Positions 42,401 to 56,204 of a DNA stretch of 64,000 nt are shown here, piece by piece; the first letter of the stretch is position 1, and every line of letters begins with the position of its first letter. Source of the stretch: Ctena decussata (lineage: Eukaryota; Mollusca; Bivalvia; Lucinida; Lucinidae); the NCBI GenBank assembly GCA_963989385.1, contig OZ022502.1:9067001-9131000 (forward strand). The letters run 5' to 3'. The notes beneath the pieces are model-generated. The model made no database searches and was not told where the DNA came from. It saw nothing but the letters and a program-made list of their open reading frames with translations. The translations under genes were made by a program, and so were the position numbers.

Positions 42401-44890
42401 TGATGAGTTAGGGGACCTCCATACCAACCGAATTACCAACTAATTATGTGCACCGCGGCGGAGGGTGAGGGTGAAGGTTTGGGCCCAGTAAAACCGGTTT
42501 AAACCCCCAGTAGTTATTACTGACCGTCCCAAGGCGGTACTTTCGTTGCGGTTGCATTTGTTTTATGTTAGGTGCTGTTTAATTTATTGTGTTCTCATAT
42601 TAACCCTTCTATAATAAAAATAGAAAATAGGTAAAAATAATTGTTAAATGTTTTTTGTATAATTTGCTTAGTCTGTTGTAACCCTTCTGTTGGTCTAAAT
42701 TATTTAGTTCAATAAAGATAGCTGAGTTGCCACCTATTTAGGAAAGAGCTGCTGACTCTGCTTACCACTTGTAATTTATTGTTTGTTGGGATGTCTTTTT
42801 GTCAATCTTTCCCTTTAATGTTGGGGATAGGGTTTGGGATCTGATTCAGTCAGTTCCTGAAGTGTAGTTACTCTTTAAATTTACAGTACCTTGTTTTATT
42901 CTTAATGTTCATCAGAATGTTCTAAACACAAGTCTTTTAAGAGTAAGTACAAAGAGAGGAAATATTCGGTGCTTAATACAATCAAATCCCAGATTCCGCT
43001 CTCAAAACCAATAGGGAAAGAAGCAGATACACACAGAAATTGACACATCTTTACGAAAGACACGCACAGTAAAGCGAATGAGCAGCTCTTTCCCAAACAG
43101 TATGTCATTCAGCTACCCCAATAACAGTATCAACATCTTTTTTTACTTATTTTTTATCTTACTTACAAAACAAAACCAAACAGAAGGCAGATTAGGCAAC
43201 GATACAGGTGACCAAATCGCCAGAGACCATAAACAAGCGGACACAGCACAATATAACATAAAATAACGGCAACAGAAGTACCGCTTTGGAATGGTCAGCA
43301 AACGATTACTGGGGGGGGGGGGGCTTAAACTGGTGTTACGGGGCCCAATCCTCGCCCTCTGCTTCTGCAGTGGTTTAAAACATTAAGTTAGCTGTTTGGT
43401 CCGCATGAAGGTTTCCTAACTCATCAATGGATCATCACCGGAAACAAACAAATCACGGATAAGGCGTATGATGAATCAGAGATGAGAACTCAACGGAAAG
43501 AACGTATTGCAACACCAGGACAGACTCCTGGGAAGTCAGACAACACCACTAAAATACCGGAGCAAAAGAAAACTATCAGTTGAACCTCGAATAACCAAGC
43601 AACAGAAAAGGCATACTCTGGCCCCAACCAACTAAATTAATTAGCTTTATGTCAGTTCTGATCCCAGAAAGTAAAGTCAGTTTTGAACGCACAAAGTGCA
43701 ATCCAAAATAAATCCAAGAAGAAAGTCACAAAGCAATCCAATATATTTAAATTCCAGTTGAAACTTATTTAATTATAGACCGGTGAAAGTTTACGAAGAT
43801 ACCCATATGAAAATTTGTGCTCTTTATATATGAACAGTCAGGAATTAACCAAAGATAGATTTTACGAGAAAGTTCTCAGTTCTGACATAATCTTAAACCA
43901 GAATATTCTAAATATTTACATTTGAGAGTTCTACGATTTTCTTCGGTAAAGTAATAAGTTATTGTGAAAAATTCTCGAAATATCTTCTTTTGACAATAAG
44001 GAGCAAATTCCAGAAGTTTCCAGACAATTCTTTCTACTTCAGGAACATTCTAATGTTTCTCCCAACTTTCTAGAATGTTCTACAGTACAATGTAAACAAC
44101 TTGTTTATTTCAAACATATGAAACATCCAGAAACTTCAGAAACTTCAAAATCATGGTTAAAGAAAATATTTACACCATCTCAACACAAAATTCATAACAG
44201 TTTATTTTTTATTTTTGTCCTTTGAGATCAGATGATATTTTCTGAGAAATCAGTAATATTTAGTTTAGAATCCTATTCTAGATCACCGCTTTCTAATCAT
44301 TTGGACTCTTGTTGATACTAATCAATCTTCAAATCGACTGCTTTTTTAAAATTGAGAAATAATAGTATGCTCTTCTCTGTGGTTCGACACCAGATATTGG
44401 AAGGGGCACTGGTTAAACTTAAGTAGCCGAAACTATGGCGAGTATGGCCCATATTCCTTCTTTTTTAATGCAATCGCTGCTCTTAGAGAAACTCTTTTAG
44501 TTTTAATTTGGTATATCCAATCACCTTAATAAGTACGTAAAGATTTCGGAATACCAGAGGTGAATGTCAATCTTTGGCTTTTGACCATTGTAACTCATAT
44601 TTTATCAGCTTCATACGTCTCCGCCAAACGAAGCAATTGAGGTGATTGAAGCAAACTGTTATATGGAATTTCCATGAGTGAGGGAAACGATAGCTTGCTT
44701 AAATGGTTCTGGTCACATGACCAAGATGTACGTCATTCCTTTGTGTTAAAAACTGTTAAAAACATTTTTCTCCAAAATGGCTCATGACAATGAAATTTGT
44801 ATGCAGCATTTGGGATGCATACGATATAAGGTTTGTTCAAATGGTGACACTAGTTTGACCTTTGACCGTTTTACTCAGGTGAGCCGTTCA
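39449..44890. mobile_element. Composite tandem-repeat element with AGGTGAGC ends, ~405-bp core
   Basis: Left end GCTCACCTGAGCTGAAGGCT, (GTCC)n-like tract at about 39510-39530, then four diverged units with a period near 405 bp (anchors at about 39681, 40089, 40500, 40903). Core text resumes at about 44515 and ends with CTCAGGTGAGCC. The middle (about 41290-44510) holds other repeats. No gene. Confidence 0.5.
41780..43640. repeat. Inverted repeat family (CCGCCTTGGAACGGTCAG)
   Basis: One arm at about 41832-42050 (ACCGCCTTGGAACGGTCAGT...) is mirrored at about 42340-42545; a third copy in the first orientation is at about 43272-43640. Short pieces recur near 46400, 53150 and 53475. No gene. Confidence 0.6.
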
Positions 44891-46719
44891 TGGCATCATG
44901 GCCCACTTTGTACACTAACGTTTGACTTAACTTCGAAGTATTGCCCATGTTCCTTCTTTTGAATGTCTGCTCTGCTCTTGAAGGAACTCTTTAAGATTTT
45001 TATTAGATCAACGTTCATTTCGAGTACGGTCTCCAGCTCTGAGACTGAGGTACCTTTACTCCTTTCATATTTCGAGTCTTGCTGTTCTAGGCCGGATTGC
45101 TATATAGATCTTTAATTTCTAAGTTGTGAGGGTTTATATGGCAATCGAGCATGATACATGCAGTTTAAGCCTGCCTTATTTAGATCCTGAATCTTGCATA
45201 ATATTGCCTTTGATTCTAAATCTTGCCTTATCAGCCAAGTCTTGCCTAATTTAGATCCTAAATATACGTATTAATTCATTTATGTAGTATTTCAGATTTG
45301 TATGAATGTATTAAGTCTATAAACTAGCCTCTTACTGTTATTATGGTACTTTTATACATGTAAAGCTGTGGTTCAATGTAGCCTAATGGATCATGTAAGC
45401 TCATGTTGTAACTCTGAATATCGACACAGATGTGAAGGAAACAAGACAGTTATTCTGGATTTTCGGAGTTACCCCTTTGAACATTGAAAATGGTACATTT
45501 TGCTTTAATTAAAGATATTTTCATGAAATTTTGTACAATTATAAAACATCATCAAATGATGTGCAGAAAAAGAAGATCGGTAGCCCCGCTTACATTTTAA
45601 TGAAATTATGCCCCTTTGTAATTTTACAGCATAGAAACGGTGTTCCCTGTGTAACTTTAAAACCGTTGAAGATATTTTTACAAAACTTAGATCAAATATA
45701 AACCATCATCAGAAGATTTGCAGAGAAAAGAGCCCTACATCTACCTATATTTTTCACAGAATAATGCACCTTTTAATTCCAGTTGGCGACTGTATCCACC
45801 CTTGTAACTTTTCAGCATGGAGATCTTGTCCCCTCTATAACATTAAAAACCACGAAAGTTGGTACAAATATAAGAGCATGGTTATTGGTGTTCAGAAAAT
45901 AAGAACCATAACTCCATCTACATCCCTGGTGACGGGTGGGGAGAGGGGGTGGGGAGAAGGGGGGTGTGGAGACATCTGTTTTTGTTTCAAAAACAAACAT
46001 ATAGTTACGTTGTTGATTTTGGTCCCTTTCTTATGCTGTTGACTACAATGCAACATACTACTGCTTATCTAAAGTAAAAGGCTAGGCGATGATCACTTCC
46101 ATATTCCGCCCTCAAACCAAAACGGAAATGAAGCAAACACACACACGCACACACATGCACACACATTAGCAAAAGTTCACGAAAGACACGCACGATAACC
46201 TGAATAAACAGCTTATTCCCAAACAGGTGGTCATTTAGACACCCTAGTTGAAAACAGTAGCAAAATCTATTGTGACCTAATTTCTATTTTAAATTACACG
46301 ACAAAACAAAACAGAAAGTAGAATGGGCAGCTCTTTTGGGTGACCATATTGCTCCAGCCAATAGAAGCGCAGACAAAATAACTCGTATCATTGAAATACC
46401 GCCATGGAACAGTCAGTAATAGATTATCGGTGGGCTTAAACTAAGTCCGATTAGCAATTATATTTGTAGTCGCAGGTCGGCAGCTCACTTAGTCAGTCGA
46501 TAATCTTTACAATGACGGCATTTTTAATATTTTGACGTTAAACGAAATTTGCTGTTATAAAGAAAAAATAACATTTTGAACAAAAAAGCCAATCAGTGCA
46601 TGTCAAAATAATATTGTGAAGCATTTTGCTGTTCTTTTAATGGTGCTGTAAAAGAGGGCTGACTGTGTACTTTGTACACCAGAATAGCGATCATCTGAGT
46701 AAGATAAGCTAATTTGTTT

Positions 46720-47640
46720 AGTACGTGCAGCATATTAACTGTACTATGTAGCAGATCAGAGATCTTGTCAGGCAAGTAACATTTTTGTAAAATGCAGCAG
46801 AAAAGAGACTCTTTCAAGCAGATTTAGTCACCTGGGAGTCAGATAAGCTTTTTTGACAGTATAGCGATCTCCTCTGAATCAGATTAGCTTGCTTGGACAG
46901 TTTAGAGGTCATGTAAGTCAGATAAGTTATTTTATACAATTTTAGACAATGTAGCGACCCTGTGAGTCAGAATGTTGTTGGTAGAGTGTGGAGATACTGT
47001 GAATCAGATTGCATGTTGGTGTTTTAGACTGTGTGGCGATCATGCGAGTCAGATTAGACAGCTTTGCAATCCTGAAAGACAGATTAGTTATTATTGTAGG
47101 CAGTGAAGCGATTGTATACGGCAGATTAACTGGTTTATCCTGTGGGTCAGACTTTCTGTAGTTATTTGTGTAGCGATCCCTTGAGTCTGACAAGTCAAGT
47201 TCTTTTGAGCCATCTTGTAATAGGTAGATCTTTTGAATCGGACAAGCTGTTTAGGATCTTGTAGCGATGTTGAGACTGTCAAATTACATGTAGTTGTTTT
47301 AGACTGTAGCAATACAGTGATTTAGTCCAGCTGCTTTAGATAGTATAATGGAGCAATTCTGTGAATCAGACAGTGTAGATATCATGAGAATTACCATAGT
47401 ATTTCAGGGAGTATTGCAATCCTCAAACTCAGATTAGCTACTTTAGACATTGATGCGATATTGTCAGTCTGACTCGTTATTTTACGTGGCGAAACTGTGA
47501 GTCAGATTAGTTAAGAAAGTGTGTCTTATCTTGAGATTGAAACAGTGTAAGGGTTCTGTGAATATTATTATAGACTCTGCAGTGATCAAATGAATCAGAG
47601 TAGCTATTAAAAACAAAAACTGACCTAGTACGAGTGACAA
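46720..47640. repeat. Degenerate ~50-bp minisatellite
   Basis: Units vary around TTTAGACAGTGTAGCGATCC and TGTGAGTCAGATTAGCTA. Pieces of the same array recur at 49440-49740, 52810-52930 and 53525-53765, so the array was split by later insertions. Short minus-strand ORFs here are repeat translations. Confidence 0.7.
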
Positions 47641-47940
47641 TTGAAAGTTTCGGATAAAGCTACTTCTATTGAATCTGCGCCTGCGTGCATAACATGAATA
47701 TACTCAGTATTCATTCACTGGCGTTCTGTGGAAGTGTAATAAAATTCTAGTGAACGGGTTCTTTTACACAACGCCTCAAAAACAAGAGGAGTTGCCTATT
47801 TCTAAAGTTGCATTTTGAATTTATTTGTCTTGCAATACTTTTTAATATCATTCCTCACATTCTACAAGATTTAATTGGTTCTGATTGTAGTACATATAAA
47901 TATAATGATTTGCCAGTTTGGTAACGTTTCTTAATTATTC

Positions 47941-48325
47941 TAAAATTAAGACTGACTTGTCATAATGACATGAATCTTAGCGGAGTTTGGCTTCCATTCA
48001 TTTGAGTTTTTTGCGGGTTCTTGCTGCATCGGACATCTCATTCCAGATTACCTTGTCTGTCGCCTTTCTCGAGGCGCAGGGGTTGAGGTGGCTCGATACG
48101 GACGCCCACGCTCACGAGTTAATACGCAGGCGTCTCTTACCTATATCTGCAGCTCATGTGTCCCGCGGAATTCGACAGTAAGTGAGGCTCGGAGAGGGAT
48201 GCTCGTTGCCTGCCGAGACCTGCCCATCATCTCTTTTCCTTTAAACTTTTTAGGTTAAGTGACACTGGAGAAGTTAAATACAGAAACACGCGTCTATCGC
48301 ACTAAATTTGGTATGAATACGTTTA
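47941..48325 (+). repeat. Direct repeat unit, copy 1
   Basis: Begins AAGACTGACTTGTCATAATG and ends AATTTGGTATGAATAC; GC-rich core with CTTTCTCGAGGCGCAGGGGT. Second copy at 48511-48902. Confidence 0.75.
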
Positions 48326-48510
48326 TATTCGAACAACTGGGCCGAAATCACTTCTGGTGGACAATTTGTCCCCGAGGATATCATCAAACCAGTTAGTCAG
48401 TGTTTCATTGGTGATTCTTGTTCTCTGGCATTGGCGTTGCTACTTGAATACGAATTCAAGGTAACCTTATTAGATTTGAAGTATATCTGGTAAAATGTCT
48501 AAGTTGTCTT

Positions 48511-48902
48511 AAAACTAAGACTGACTTGTCATAGTGACATGAATCTTAGCAGAGTTTGGCTTCCTTTTTTTTAGTTATTTTGGTTTTTTGTGGGTTCTTG
48601 CTGCATCAGAGATGTGTTTCCTAATGCCCTTGTCTGTCGCCTTTCTCGAGACGCAGGGGTTGAGGTGGCTCGATAGGGGACGCCTGCGCTCGCAAGTTAA
48701 TACGTAGGCGTCTCTTACCTGATGTCTGTAGCTTATGTGTCCCGCGGAATGTGACAGTAAGTAAGGAGAGGGATGCTCGTTGCCTGCCGAGACCTGCCCA
48801 TCATCTCTTTTCTTTCAAACTTTTGGGGCTAAGCGACACCGGAGAAGTAAAATACAGAAACGCGCGTCTGTCGCACAAAATTTGGTATGAATACATTTAT
48901 AT
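48511..48902 (+). repeat. Direct repeat unit, copy 2
   Basis: About 90 percent like copy 1 by eye, offset about 570 bp. Small indels break any shared reading frame, so the ORF in copy 1 is not conserved. Confidence 0.75.
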
Positions 48903-50457
48903 TTGATGGAAATGAAACATGTTCTGACATCTAGCAGCTCATTCGTAAATCCTTAAATTTTGCAGCCCTGAAATTCAGAGGCCCATGTCTAATTTACGTG
49001 TTTGTTGGAACGTTGTTAGCAAAACCAAAAAGGGGTAACCGTTACGCATTAAAAATTGGTATCTTACATAATTCTCAGTCAATATATATTTTCTCCTGTG
49101 TACGCGCAGCTGTACACTAGCTGCAGAAACCCTCAAAATAGACACTTCCAAGCCATTTATGTTTGCAAGGATTATCACTTACAGGGATGCCGTAGGACAT
49201 ATATTTGCAAAACGATTGCAAAATGGCAGGCTCTGCTAAAGTTATGGTCGGTCAGAGAGTTATACAATGCACTCATATGGGTAGCTGTAAACAGTGCAAT
49301 GTCGTTCGACTAATTTTGAAGGTAAATTCTCAAAACTTGGTGACAGTGAGCTGTTTAAAATAAATAACTCAAACTCACTATAAAGGTTTCAAAACATGGT
49401 GCGACGGACAACTTTTTAATCGTCCCTCGTAAGTTTTTAAACAGTGTAGCGATCCAGTGTGTCAGATTTGCTGTTTTAGATAGTTTAGCGATGCTGTGAT
49501 ACCAGTAAGACAATCGTGTGAAACAGATATGTTATTTTCACCGGTGAAGTGATCCTGTAAATCTGATAAAATATTTAAGTAGTATGGCACCTAGGTGATT
49601 CAAATTAGTTATTTTAGACAGTGTGGCGATTATGGGAGTCAGTTCAGCTATTTGAACTGTGTTACGATCTTGTAACTGTTAGCTAGTTTAGACAGTGTGG
49701 CAATTCTATGAGTCAGATTATTTTAGACGTTCAGTTATTATCAGGTTTGTATCGGGGGAGCGGGGACAGGTACATATCATATCAGTCACCAAAATTTTTA
49801 TGGCCCTCCCAGTTTCACCAGATTTTTTCCCCTCCCCCTCCCCCCCCCCCACACCCCTCCCCTTGCTAGTAGTTAAAAATAGTTTGTGACCCAGCCCCCG
49901 CCCTGCCTCCACCCCACTCTCAGCAACCCTTCACACACACATCATATTACCTATTTTATGTCAGACTGAACTCAATCAAACCTGTATGCTTTATTATTCA
50001 TGCAAATTTATGGTTCGTTTATTTGAGTTTTTCTGTATTTTCTCTGCTTTATTCTATAGGACTGACGCCTAATCAGCTACTAGCAACTAGTAAAACCACA
50101 GCATGAAATACAGGGAAAAATGCACGCCCACTTTTGATAAATTCTGCTATGAGTGTCTAAGATACTTATGCTCATCCCGATATCTGATGTTGTTTTGCTG
50201 ATAAAAATGCACCTGCAGATCTGATACCGCCAACACAGGCGTTACATCTACTTGAGAACAAAATCATCTGCTCGACAAAATTTTATATACCATTGTTCTT
50301 TCCAGCTCGTTATGTTTAATTTTGAAAGAACAGAATCTGAAAATGTTAGAGTAATTGGCTGTCTAAGGGGCAGCCCCCTTTCCCTTCTCACCAAGAAGCT
50401 GAGACATTTTAAAAATGAATATCCCGTCACCCTCCTAATATGCCTAACAAAATATAT

Positions 50458-50459
<2 letters not shown>

Positions 50460-50490
<31 letters not shown>

Positions 50491-50503
50491 ACACACACAC
50501 ACT
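50460..50503. repeat. (CA)n microsatellite
   Basis: About 22 CA units with one interruption (CACCCACA). Confidence 0.9.
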
Positions 50504-50632
50504 CCTGCTTCAAGGTTGATTGGTTTACTACATTCCCAGTAAATTATAAAAAATACGACCCGCCTCCCCCGTGAATGTACCCGCGCCCTCAACACACCTG
50601 ATGATAAATGATTCATCCTTTACATCAGTAAG

Positions 50633-51226
50633 TTAAAGATTAACACCCACAATATTTCTATTAAATTTTAAATTTCTCACAAAACATTATATTCTGGGCA
50701 TGATAATGATTGCTATTAAAAGTACATTTATCTGCCAAGTGTATGATATGTGATGGTCACTGAAAATAGGAGAATTTAAGGAAATACACAAAAAGAGCGG
50801 CAATAGCGGGTCGCCATTCCCGCCAAAACTTACGACTGGATACGCCCAGCAATCATAGTTAATCAGGTTAAAGTATAACATGAATAATTTTAAGCCCTTT
50901 CTTTACTCAACTTTAGACAGTTATTGGCTGAAAACAACTCACGTGCACAGATTAGAGGTTAATGCTATTGTTAAGTTATTTACTCCACCAATCATAAAAT
51001 TCAAAGCATGCTTGTAGAAACGCCTGTGGGAGTCGATCAATTTATGACGACAAAATATTCGTGAATATTCAAGAAGGGGACGCATTGATATATCGTCTCT
51101 GCCTCCGTAACAAAGATGTTTTAGCTGAAGATTTTTTTAACAAATCTTAATTATGTTGCATACAACTAACCAGCTTCATAATTTTGTGATTATTTCGTAA
51201 TGAAATACGAGGGAGTATACCTTTAA
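50633..51226 (-). mobile_element. 594-bp TTAA-flanked element, copy 2 (inverted)
   Basis: Same length as copy 1 and identical wherever I compared it, including a 64-codon open frame; flanks differ outside the TTAA. The near identity implies recent movement. Confidence 0.8.
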
Positions 51227-54180
51227 GACAGTGTTAGTATAAACAATATCTTATTCAATGTACTTTACATATGAAAATAATTATACTCATTGTAACATGT
51301 AACATATCCAAGAAAGAATGGCAACTTACTTAATCTGTATTTTACTGTTGCGGTAAAGAAGTTCTTATAACTAGTGATTTGAAATTTACTATGTTTGACA
51401 TTGAAATTGGTTTTATAAATAAAAGCATGAGAATCTGAAAATCTTAAGAAATTAGAAAATCTTACCACAAATAACAATATTTTGAACAGAGGACGCATCG
51501 TACTTGTAAGTTTATATGTATAACAATATACTCAATGACAGATCCAGGTTTTATTTCTGGTCTCTCAAAGCTCCTCGATAAAAGGAATATAAGTAGCAAG
51601 TAACTATTTTGCATTTCTATTTACGAAAAAAGAATATTACATCAGTATGTTTCATGAAAATGTTTGACGTAATTTTACTCGGCTACAGTTTGGCTTATTT
51701 TACCATGTTCCATTTATTTATGCAATCATATATGGCCTTTAAAAACATCAGCAGGTGTGTTAAGGTGGTGATAATCACTGATTTGGGACAAAGACAAAAA
51801 TCTGCATAAAATACTCAAAATAACACTGATCTTTCCAAAACTTAGATGATGCCTTCTTTATGTTGTTTCTCATAATTTAGAATCCCAAAATGCAGCATTT
51901 GTTAATGTTAAAAAGTGTTTTTATAAGAGAAGATCAAAGCGTAATTTTCTGCGAATAAATCTGAAAAAATAATATCATTATTGAAAATATATTTAGTGCT
52001 TAGAGTACCTTGTTGCATAATGGAGAGCGTCCTAGCATTTATTTTTTGAAACTCTTTCACATATTATCAGGCTGAGCAGATGAAAAAAGATGCAGTCTGT
52101 GTCCAAATTTTTTTGTCAAAACACACAGGTGAGACAGGTGATACTATTTTAACAAGGTTGAACAATTTCATCTACACACCACTGATCATGTCAGTAATGT
52201 ATTATTTATATTGTAGGTGTTAACATAGGTATGCTTGCCTACCCTATATCAAATAAATGCGTCCAGTGTACATTTACTTTGTACATGGTTGAACATTTGA
52301 GAAAAAGCTACCATTTTCATCTGGTCTACATTACAATTTGAGAAAGAGTTGGAATAAATAATTGCTAGGACGCTCTTCATTAATCAATAATGCACCTTCA
52401 GCACTACGTAAATTTTCAATAACGATATTATTTTTTCAGATTTATTCGCAGAAAATTACCCTTTGATCTTTCCTTATAAAAACACTTTTTTAAGCAGCAT
52501 GTACGTCTATTTTGTATTCTAAACTGTAAAGAACAACAAAAATAAGAAGTCTGCTAACTTTCAGGGAGATACGTTACTTTTTATGGTTTTATGCAGGTTT
52601 TTTCATTTACCATAAATCACCACCTTAATGAAATACAATTATGTTAGATCGGTGCATAAGAATTGTAAGAGACTAGCTTTACGTGCTTTTTTGACTTTGT
52701 TATTTGTCGTTTTAACATTATGTAATTTCACATCGTTTAGTTTTTATCAACATTTCTTGTACATCTACGAAAATGTGTTAAGATACTAAATAAATACGAG
52801 CCAATGAGTCCAGTTTGTTGTTTTGGAAAGTGAAAAGTGAAGGAATCCATTGAATCAGATAAACCATTTAAGAAAGTATGGCGAATATGTCTATTTTAGA
52901 CAATGTTCAGATACTGTGAAAAAATAAGTAGGAAAATTCTCAGGAACTGACACAATTCCATACCGGTTCCACCCAAGACACCATGTGGGAAAAGACAACA
53001 CAAAATTAGTCACCACCAAAGACATCACCAGCGGCAGCCATGTGAATAGCCATTTCCCATGTAGGTGCTCACCGTGCTAGCCTTAACATCACAAACAATA
53101 TATCAATAACAGACATAGCAACCAACAACCACGAAGAACCAAAACAGAAGTGCCGTCTTGGGACGGCCAGTAATGAAATTAGTGGGGGCTTAACCGGTTT
53201 ATGGTCGACCAACCCTCGCCCTTGATTCTGCCTTGGTTCATCCAACAATAAGTTGTTCAACCACATCAAAACAATTACCATCCATACAACATACCAACGA
53301 AAGCATTAATTTCAACAACAAGAACAATTTATACGAAAAACATTTAACAACTGTTTCCTTTCTTCTTTTTATTATTATTTTGGGACAAGTCATAACATCA
53401 CACACACTATATCAATAGCAGACAAAGCAACAAACAACGCGCAAAACAACCAAGAAAAACCAAAATAGAAGTGCCGCCTTGAGACAGGCAGCAATGAAAC
53501 TACTGGGGTGCGTAACCGGTTTTTCGGTCTATGAGTCTAATTAGTTATTTTAGACTGTGACGCAACCCTGTCAGTTAGATTGGTGTCTTTTAAAACAAAT
53601 GTGGCGATTCTGTGAATCATTAGTTATTTCAGGCAAAATGGCGATCCTGTTAATTAGAATATGTGTTTAAGACAGGGTTTAGATCTTGCGAATCAAAATC
53701 AATATTTAAAACAGTAAGGCGCCCCTGTACATAAGATTAGCTGTTTTAGCCCGACAGTATGCATCTCACTGTACGAAGGTAGTTCAAAAAGTTTTGTCAC
53801 TCGCCTTTTATCCCGGGAACCAGCATTGACTTGATTCTGAAAAGCACATTATTTAAGAAACATGTATTTGCCGAAACATTATCATACAAATGATTTATGA
53901 GTCATGAAGAAAAAAGAGACAGTTTGCTTCGAACAAGGTATACCCCACACCACTGGCACTGCATGTAGATAGTGCATCTAACATACAGTCTGATTCTTAA
54001 ATGATCAATGCCAAATTATTGTTTTATATTGCTTATTATTCTCCAGGTATGGATAAAGATATCCTGAAAAAAAAATCGGTAATTAAAGAGAATCTAGATA
54101 GTTTACTGCAGCAACTATTATGAATGTTATAATAATGAATGCAAATGAATACATAGAGATCTAATCATGCACTTTGCTTT

Positions 54181-55600
54181 TTATACCCCACCACACGATA
54201 GTGGTGGGGTATTATGATATACCTTTCGGTGTCCGTCCGTCCGTCCGTCCGTCCGCACCATTTCCATCGATAACTTGAGTATTTATTCACGGATTTTTTC
54301 AAATTTTGCATACATATTGTTATCGGGGATGAGTGGTATGGGATTGTTAATGGGCAAAATCCGTCCATTTTTAACAGAGTTACTGCCCTTTTTCGTATTG
54401 GAAAAATGATTTTTAAACTGTAGTTCCTTTACTATATGGAATATCTGAATGAAACTTCACAGATATATTTCACATCAAAGGTTACATATTGTGACTGAGG
54501 ACCGTCACTCTAACTTTCCCAGTTCATGAGTTATTCGCCCTTGATAGGTCTGAAAAATGGATTTTGACCTGTTGTTCCTTTACTGTATGGAATATCTGAA
54601 TGAAACTTTACAGAACTGTTTCACATCAAAGATTACATATTGTGACTAAGAACTGTAACTCTTATCTTTCCAGTTCATGAATTATCTGCCCTTGATTGAT
54701 CTGAAAAATGTTTTTACCCGTAGTTCCTTTACATTATGGAATACCTGAATGAAACTTCACAGATATGTTTCACATCAAAGGTTACATATTATGACAAAAA
54801 AACGTGACTCTTACCTTCCTAGTTCATGAGTTATCTACCCTTGATAGGTCTTAAAAATGGGTTTTGACCTGTAGCTCCCTTTCTATATTGAATATCTAAA
54901 TGAAACTTCATAGATATGTTTCTCATCAAAGGTTACATATTGTGACTAAGAATGGTCACTCTGACCTTTCCAGTTTGTGAGTTATTTGCCCTTGATTGAT
55001 CTGAAAAATGGTTTTCGACCTGTAGTTCCTTTACTATATGGAATATCTGAATGAAACTTCACAGATTTGTTTCACATCAAAGGCGACTTTTTAAGAGTTT
55101 AATTATCGTGACTTAGAACTGTCACTCTGACTCTTCCAGTTCTTGACTTATCCGTCTTTGATTGATCTGAAAAATGTTTTTTTTTACCTGTAGTTCCTTT
55201 ACTAATGAAACTTCATAGATATGCGCGACATCAAAGGTTACATACTATGACTAAAGACCGTCACTCTTACCTTTCCTGAGTTATCCCCCTTCGATAGATT
55301 TTTTAAAAATGATTTTTGACCTGTTGTCCCTATACTATATGGAATATCTGAATGAAACTTCTTTCATATGTTTAACATCATAGAATAAGAAACAGAGTCT
55401 CTCAGCTCAAAGAAATGCTTTACAGCCTGCTCTGAATCTACACTGGCTAGAATGCCCCACATTGTTGAGTGGATTGTATTAATATCTATTTACAGTAAGG
55501 GCATCATATCTCTGTCTATCCCAATTCTGTGGCTATTAAGCTATAATATATCTCAAAAAATAAGTTACGATTCCCCGCAGTGGTGGGGTATCATGCAGTT
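54181..55600. mobile_element. Pearl-like element with ~150-bp core repeats
   Basis: Left hairpin ACCCCACCACACGATAGTGG then TGGGGTAT, (GTCC)5 at about 54233-54252, six core units with anchors CACATCAAAG at 54471, 54622, 54771, 54922, 55073 and 55227 (period about 151 bp), and right end GCAGTGGTGGGGTATCATGC followed by a short hairpin. The ends mirror the left hairpin. Confidence 0.65.
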
Positions 55601-55739
55601 TCTGCGGTGCTTTTATTGCTGGATTGTTTCAGTTCAGTTACATTGTCTTTCATGTAAGCAAGCATATAGCCTTTAATTTTAAGTTCCTGAATTTCACTTT
55701 TATCTCACACATTTCCGGTGTGCGTATATAGCACTCCTT

Positions 55740-56204
55740 TTATCTCCGATTCTGAGAGAGAATCATGAATAAACCAATTGCTGACAATCCAAGAATTATT
55801 CCAACATGTAGAATATTCGAGCTGCAGAGCCTTTGCCAGTAGAGTATCCGATTTAGACGTTTCAGATGCGAGTCTTTGGTTGACACGGTCAATGCCGTTA
55901 GATAAACGGTGTACTGGTTGTGTAGATCTTTTAACTGATCGAACGTCATTCCGTTGCGATTCGGGTAGTCTTTCCAACAGTCTCGTAAATGTTTAATGCT
56001 TTGGACGCATTCTACCAGAGTTGGCTTTCTTGTCTTAAGATCAAGACATCTGCTTTCACAAATAAGGAATATTAAAAGTCTCATATCCCATCTTTCAATA
56101 TATGCACCTTTCAATTGCATATCAGAAAGCAATGCCTCATAGCGTTGTGTCATGTTTCCATTAAAAGCGTCAGATTCAATGGATCTAAAGGTGGTTGGGT
56201 ACAC
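55740..56204 (-). CDS. Hypothetical protein fragment with C-terminal membrane segment
   Basis: A 155-codon frame without an ATG at its start; it opens 12 codons after an in-frame stop, so it would need splicing or is a broken remnant. Composition is protein-like: helices such as ERWDMRLLIFLICESRCLDL and LVECVQSIKHLRDCWKDY, a Leu-rich middle, then hydrophobic ILHVGIILGLSAIGLFMIL and a short basic end (SQNRR), typical of a tail-anchored protein. Upstream candidate acceptors on the minus strand (around 56206-56235) are weak. I do not recognise the family; a helical HEPN-like fold is a guess. It may be the last exon of a minus-strand gene whose other exons lie above 56240. Confidence 0.4.
   Translation of the reverse strand: MYPTTFRSIESDAFNGNMTQRYEALLSDMQLKGAYIERWDMRLLIFLICESRCLDLKTRKPTLVECVQSIKHLRDCWKDYPNRNGMTFDQLKDLHNQYTVYLTALTVSTKDSHLKRLNRILYWQRLCSSNILHVGIILGLSAIGLFMILSQNRR

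Noticed and set aside
47987..48181. 64-codon frame in a repeat unit
   Set aside because: The second copy of the repeat (48511-48902) breaks the frame with indels.
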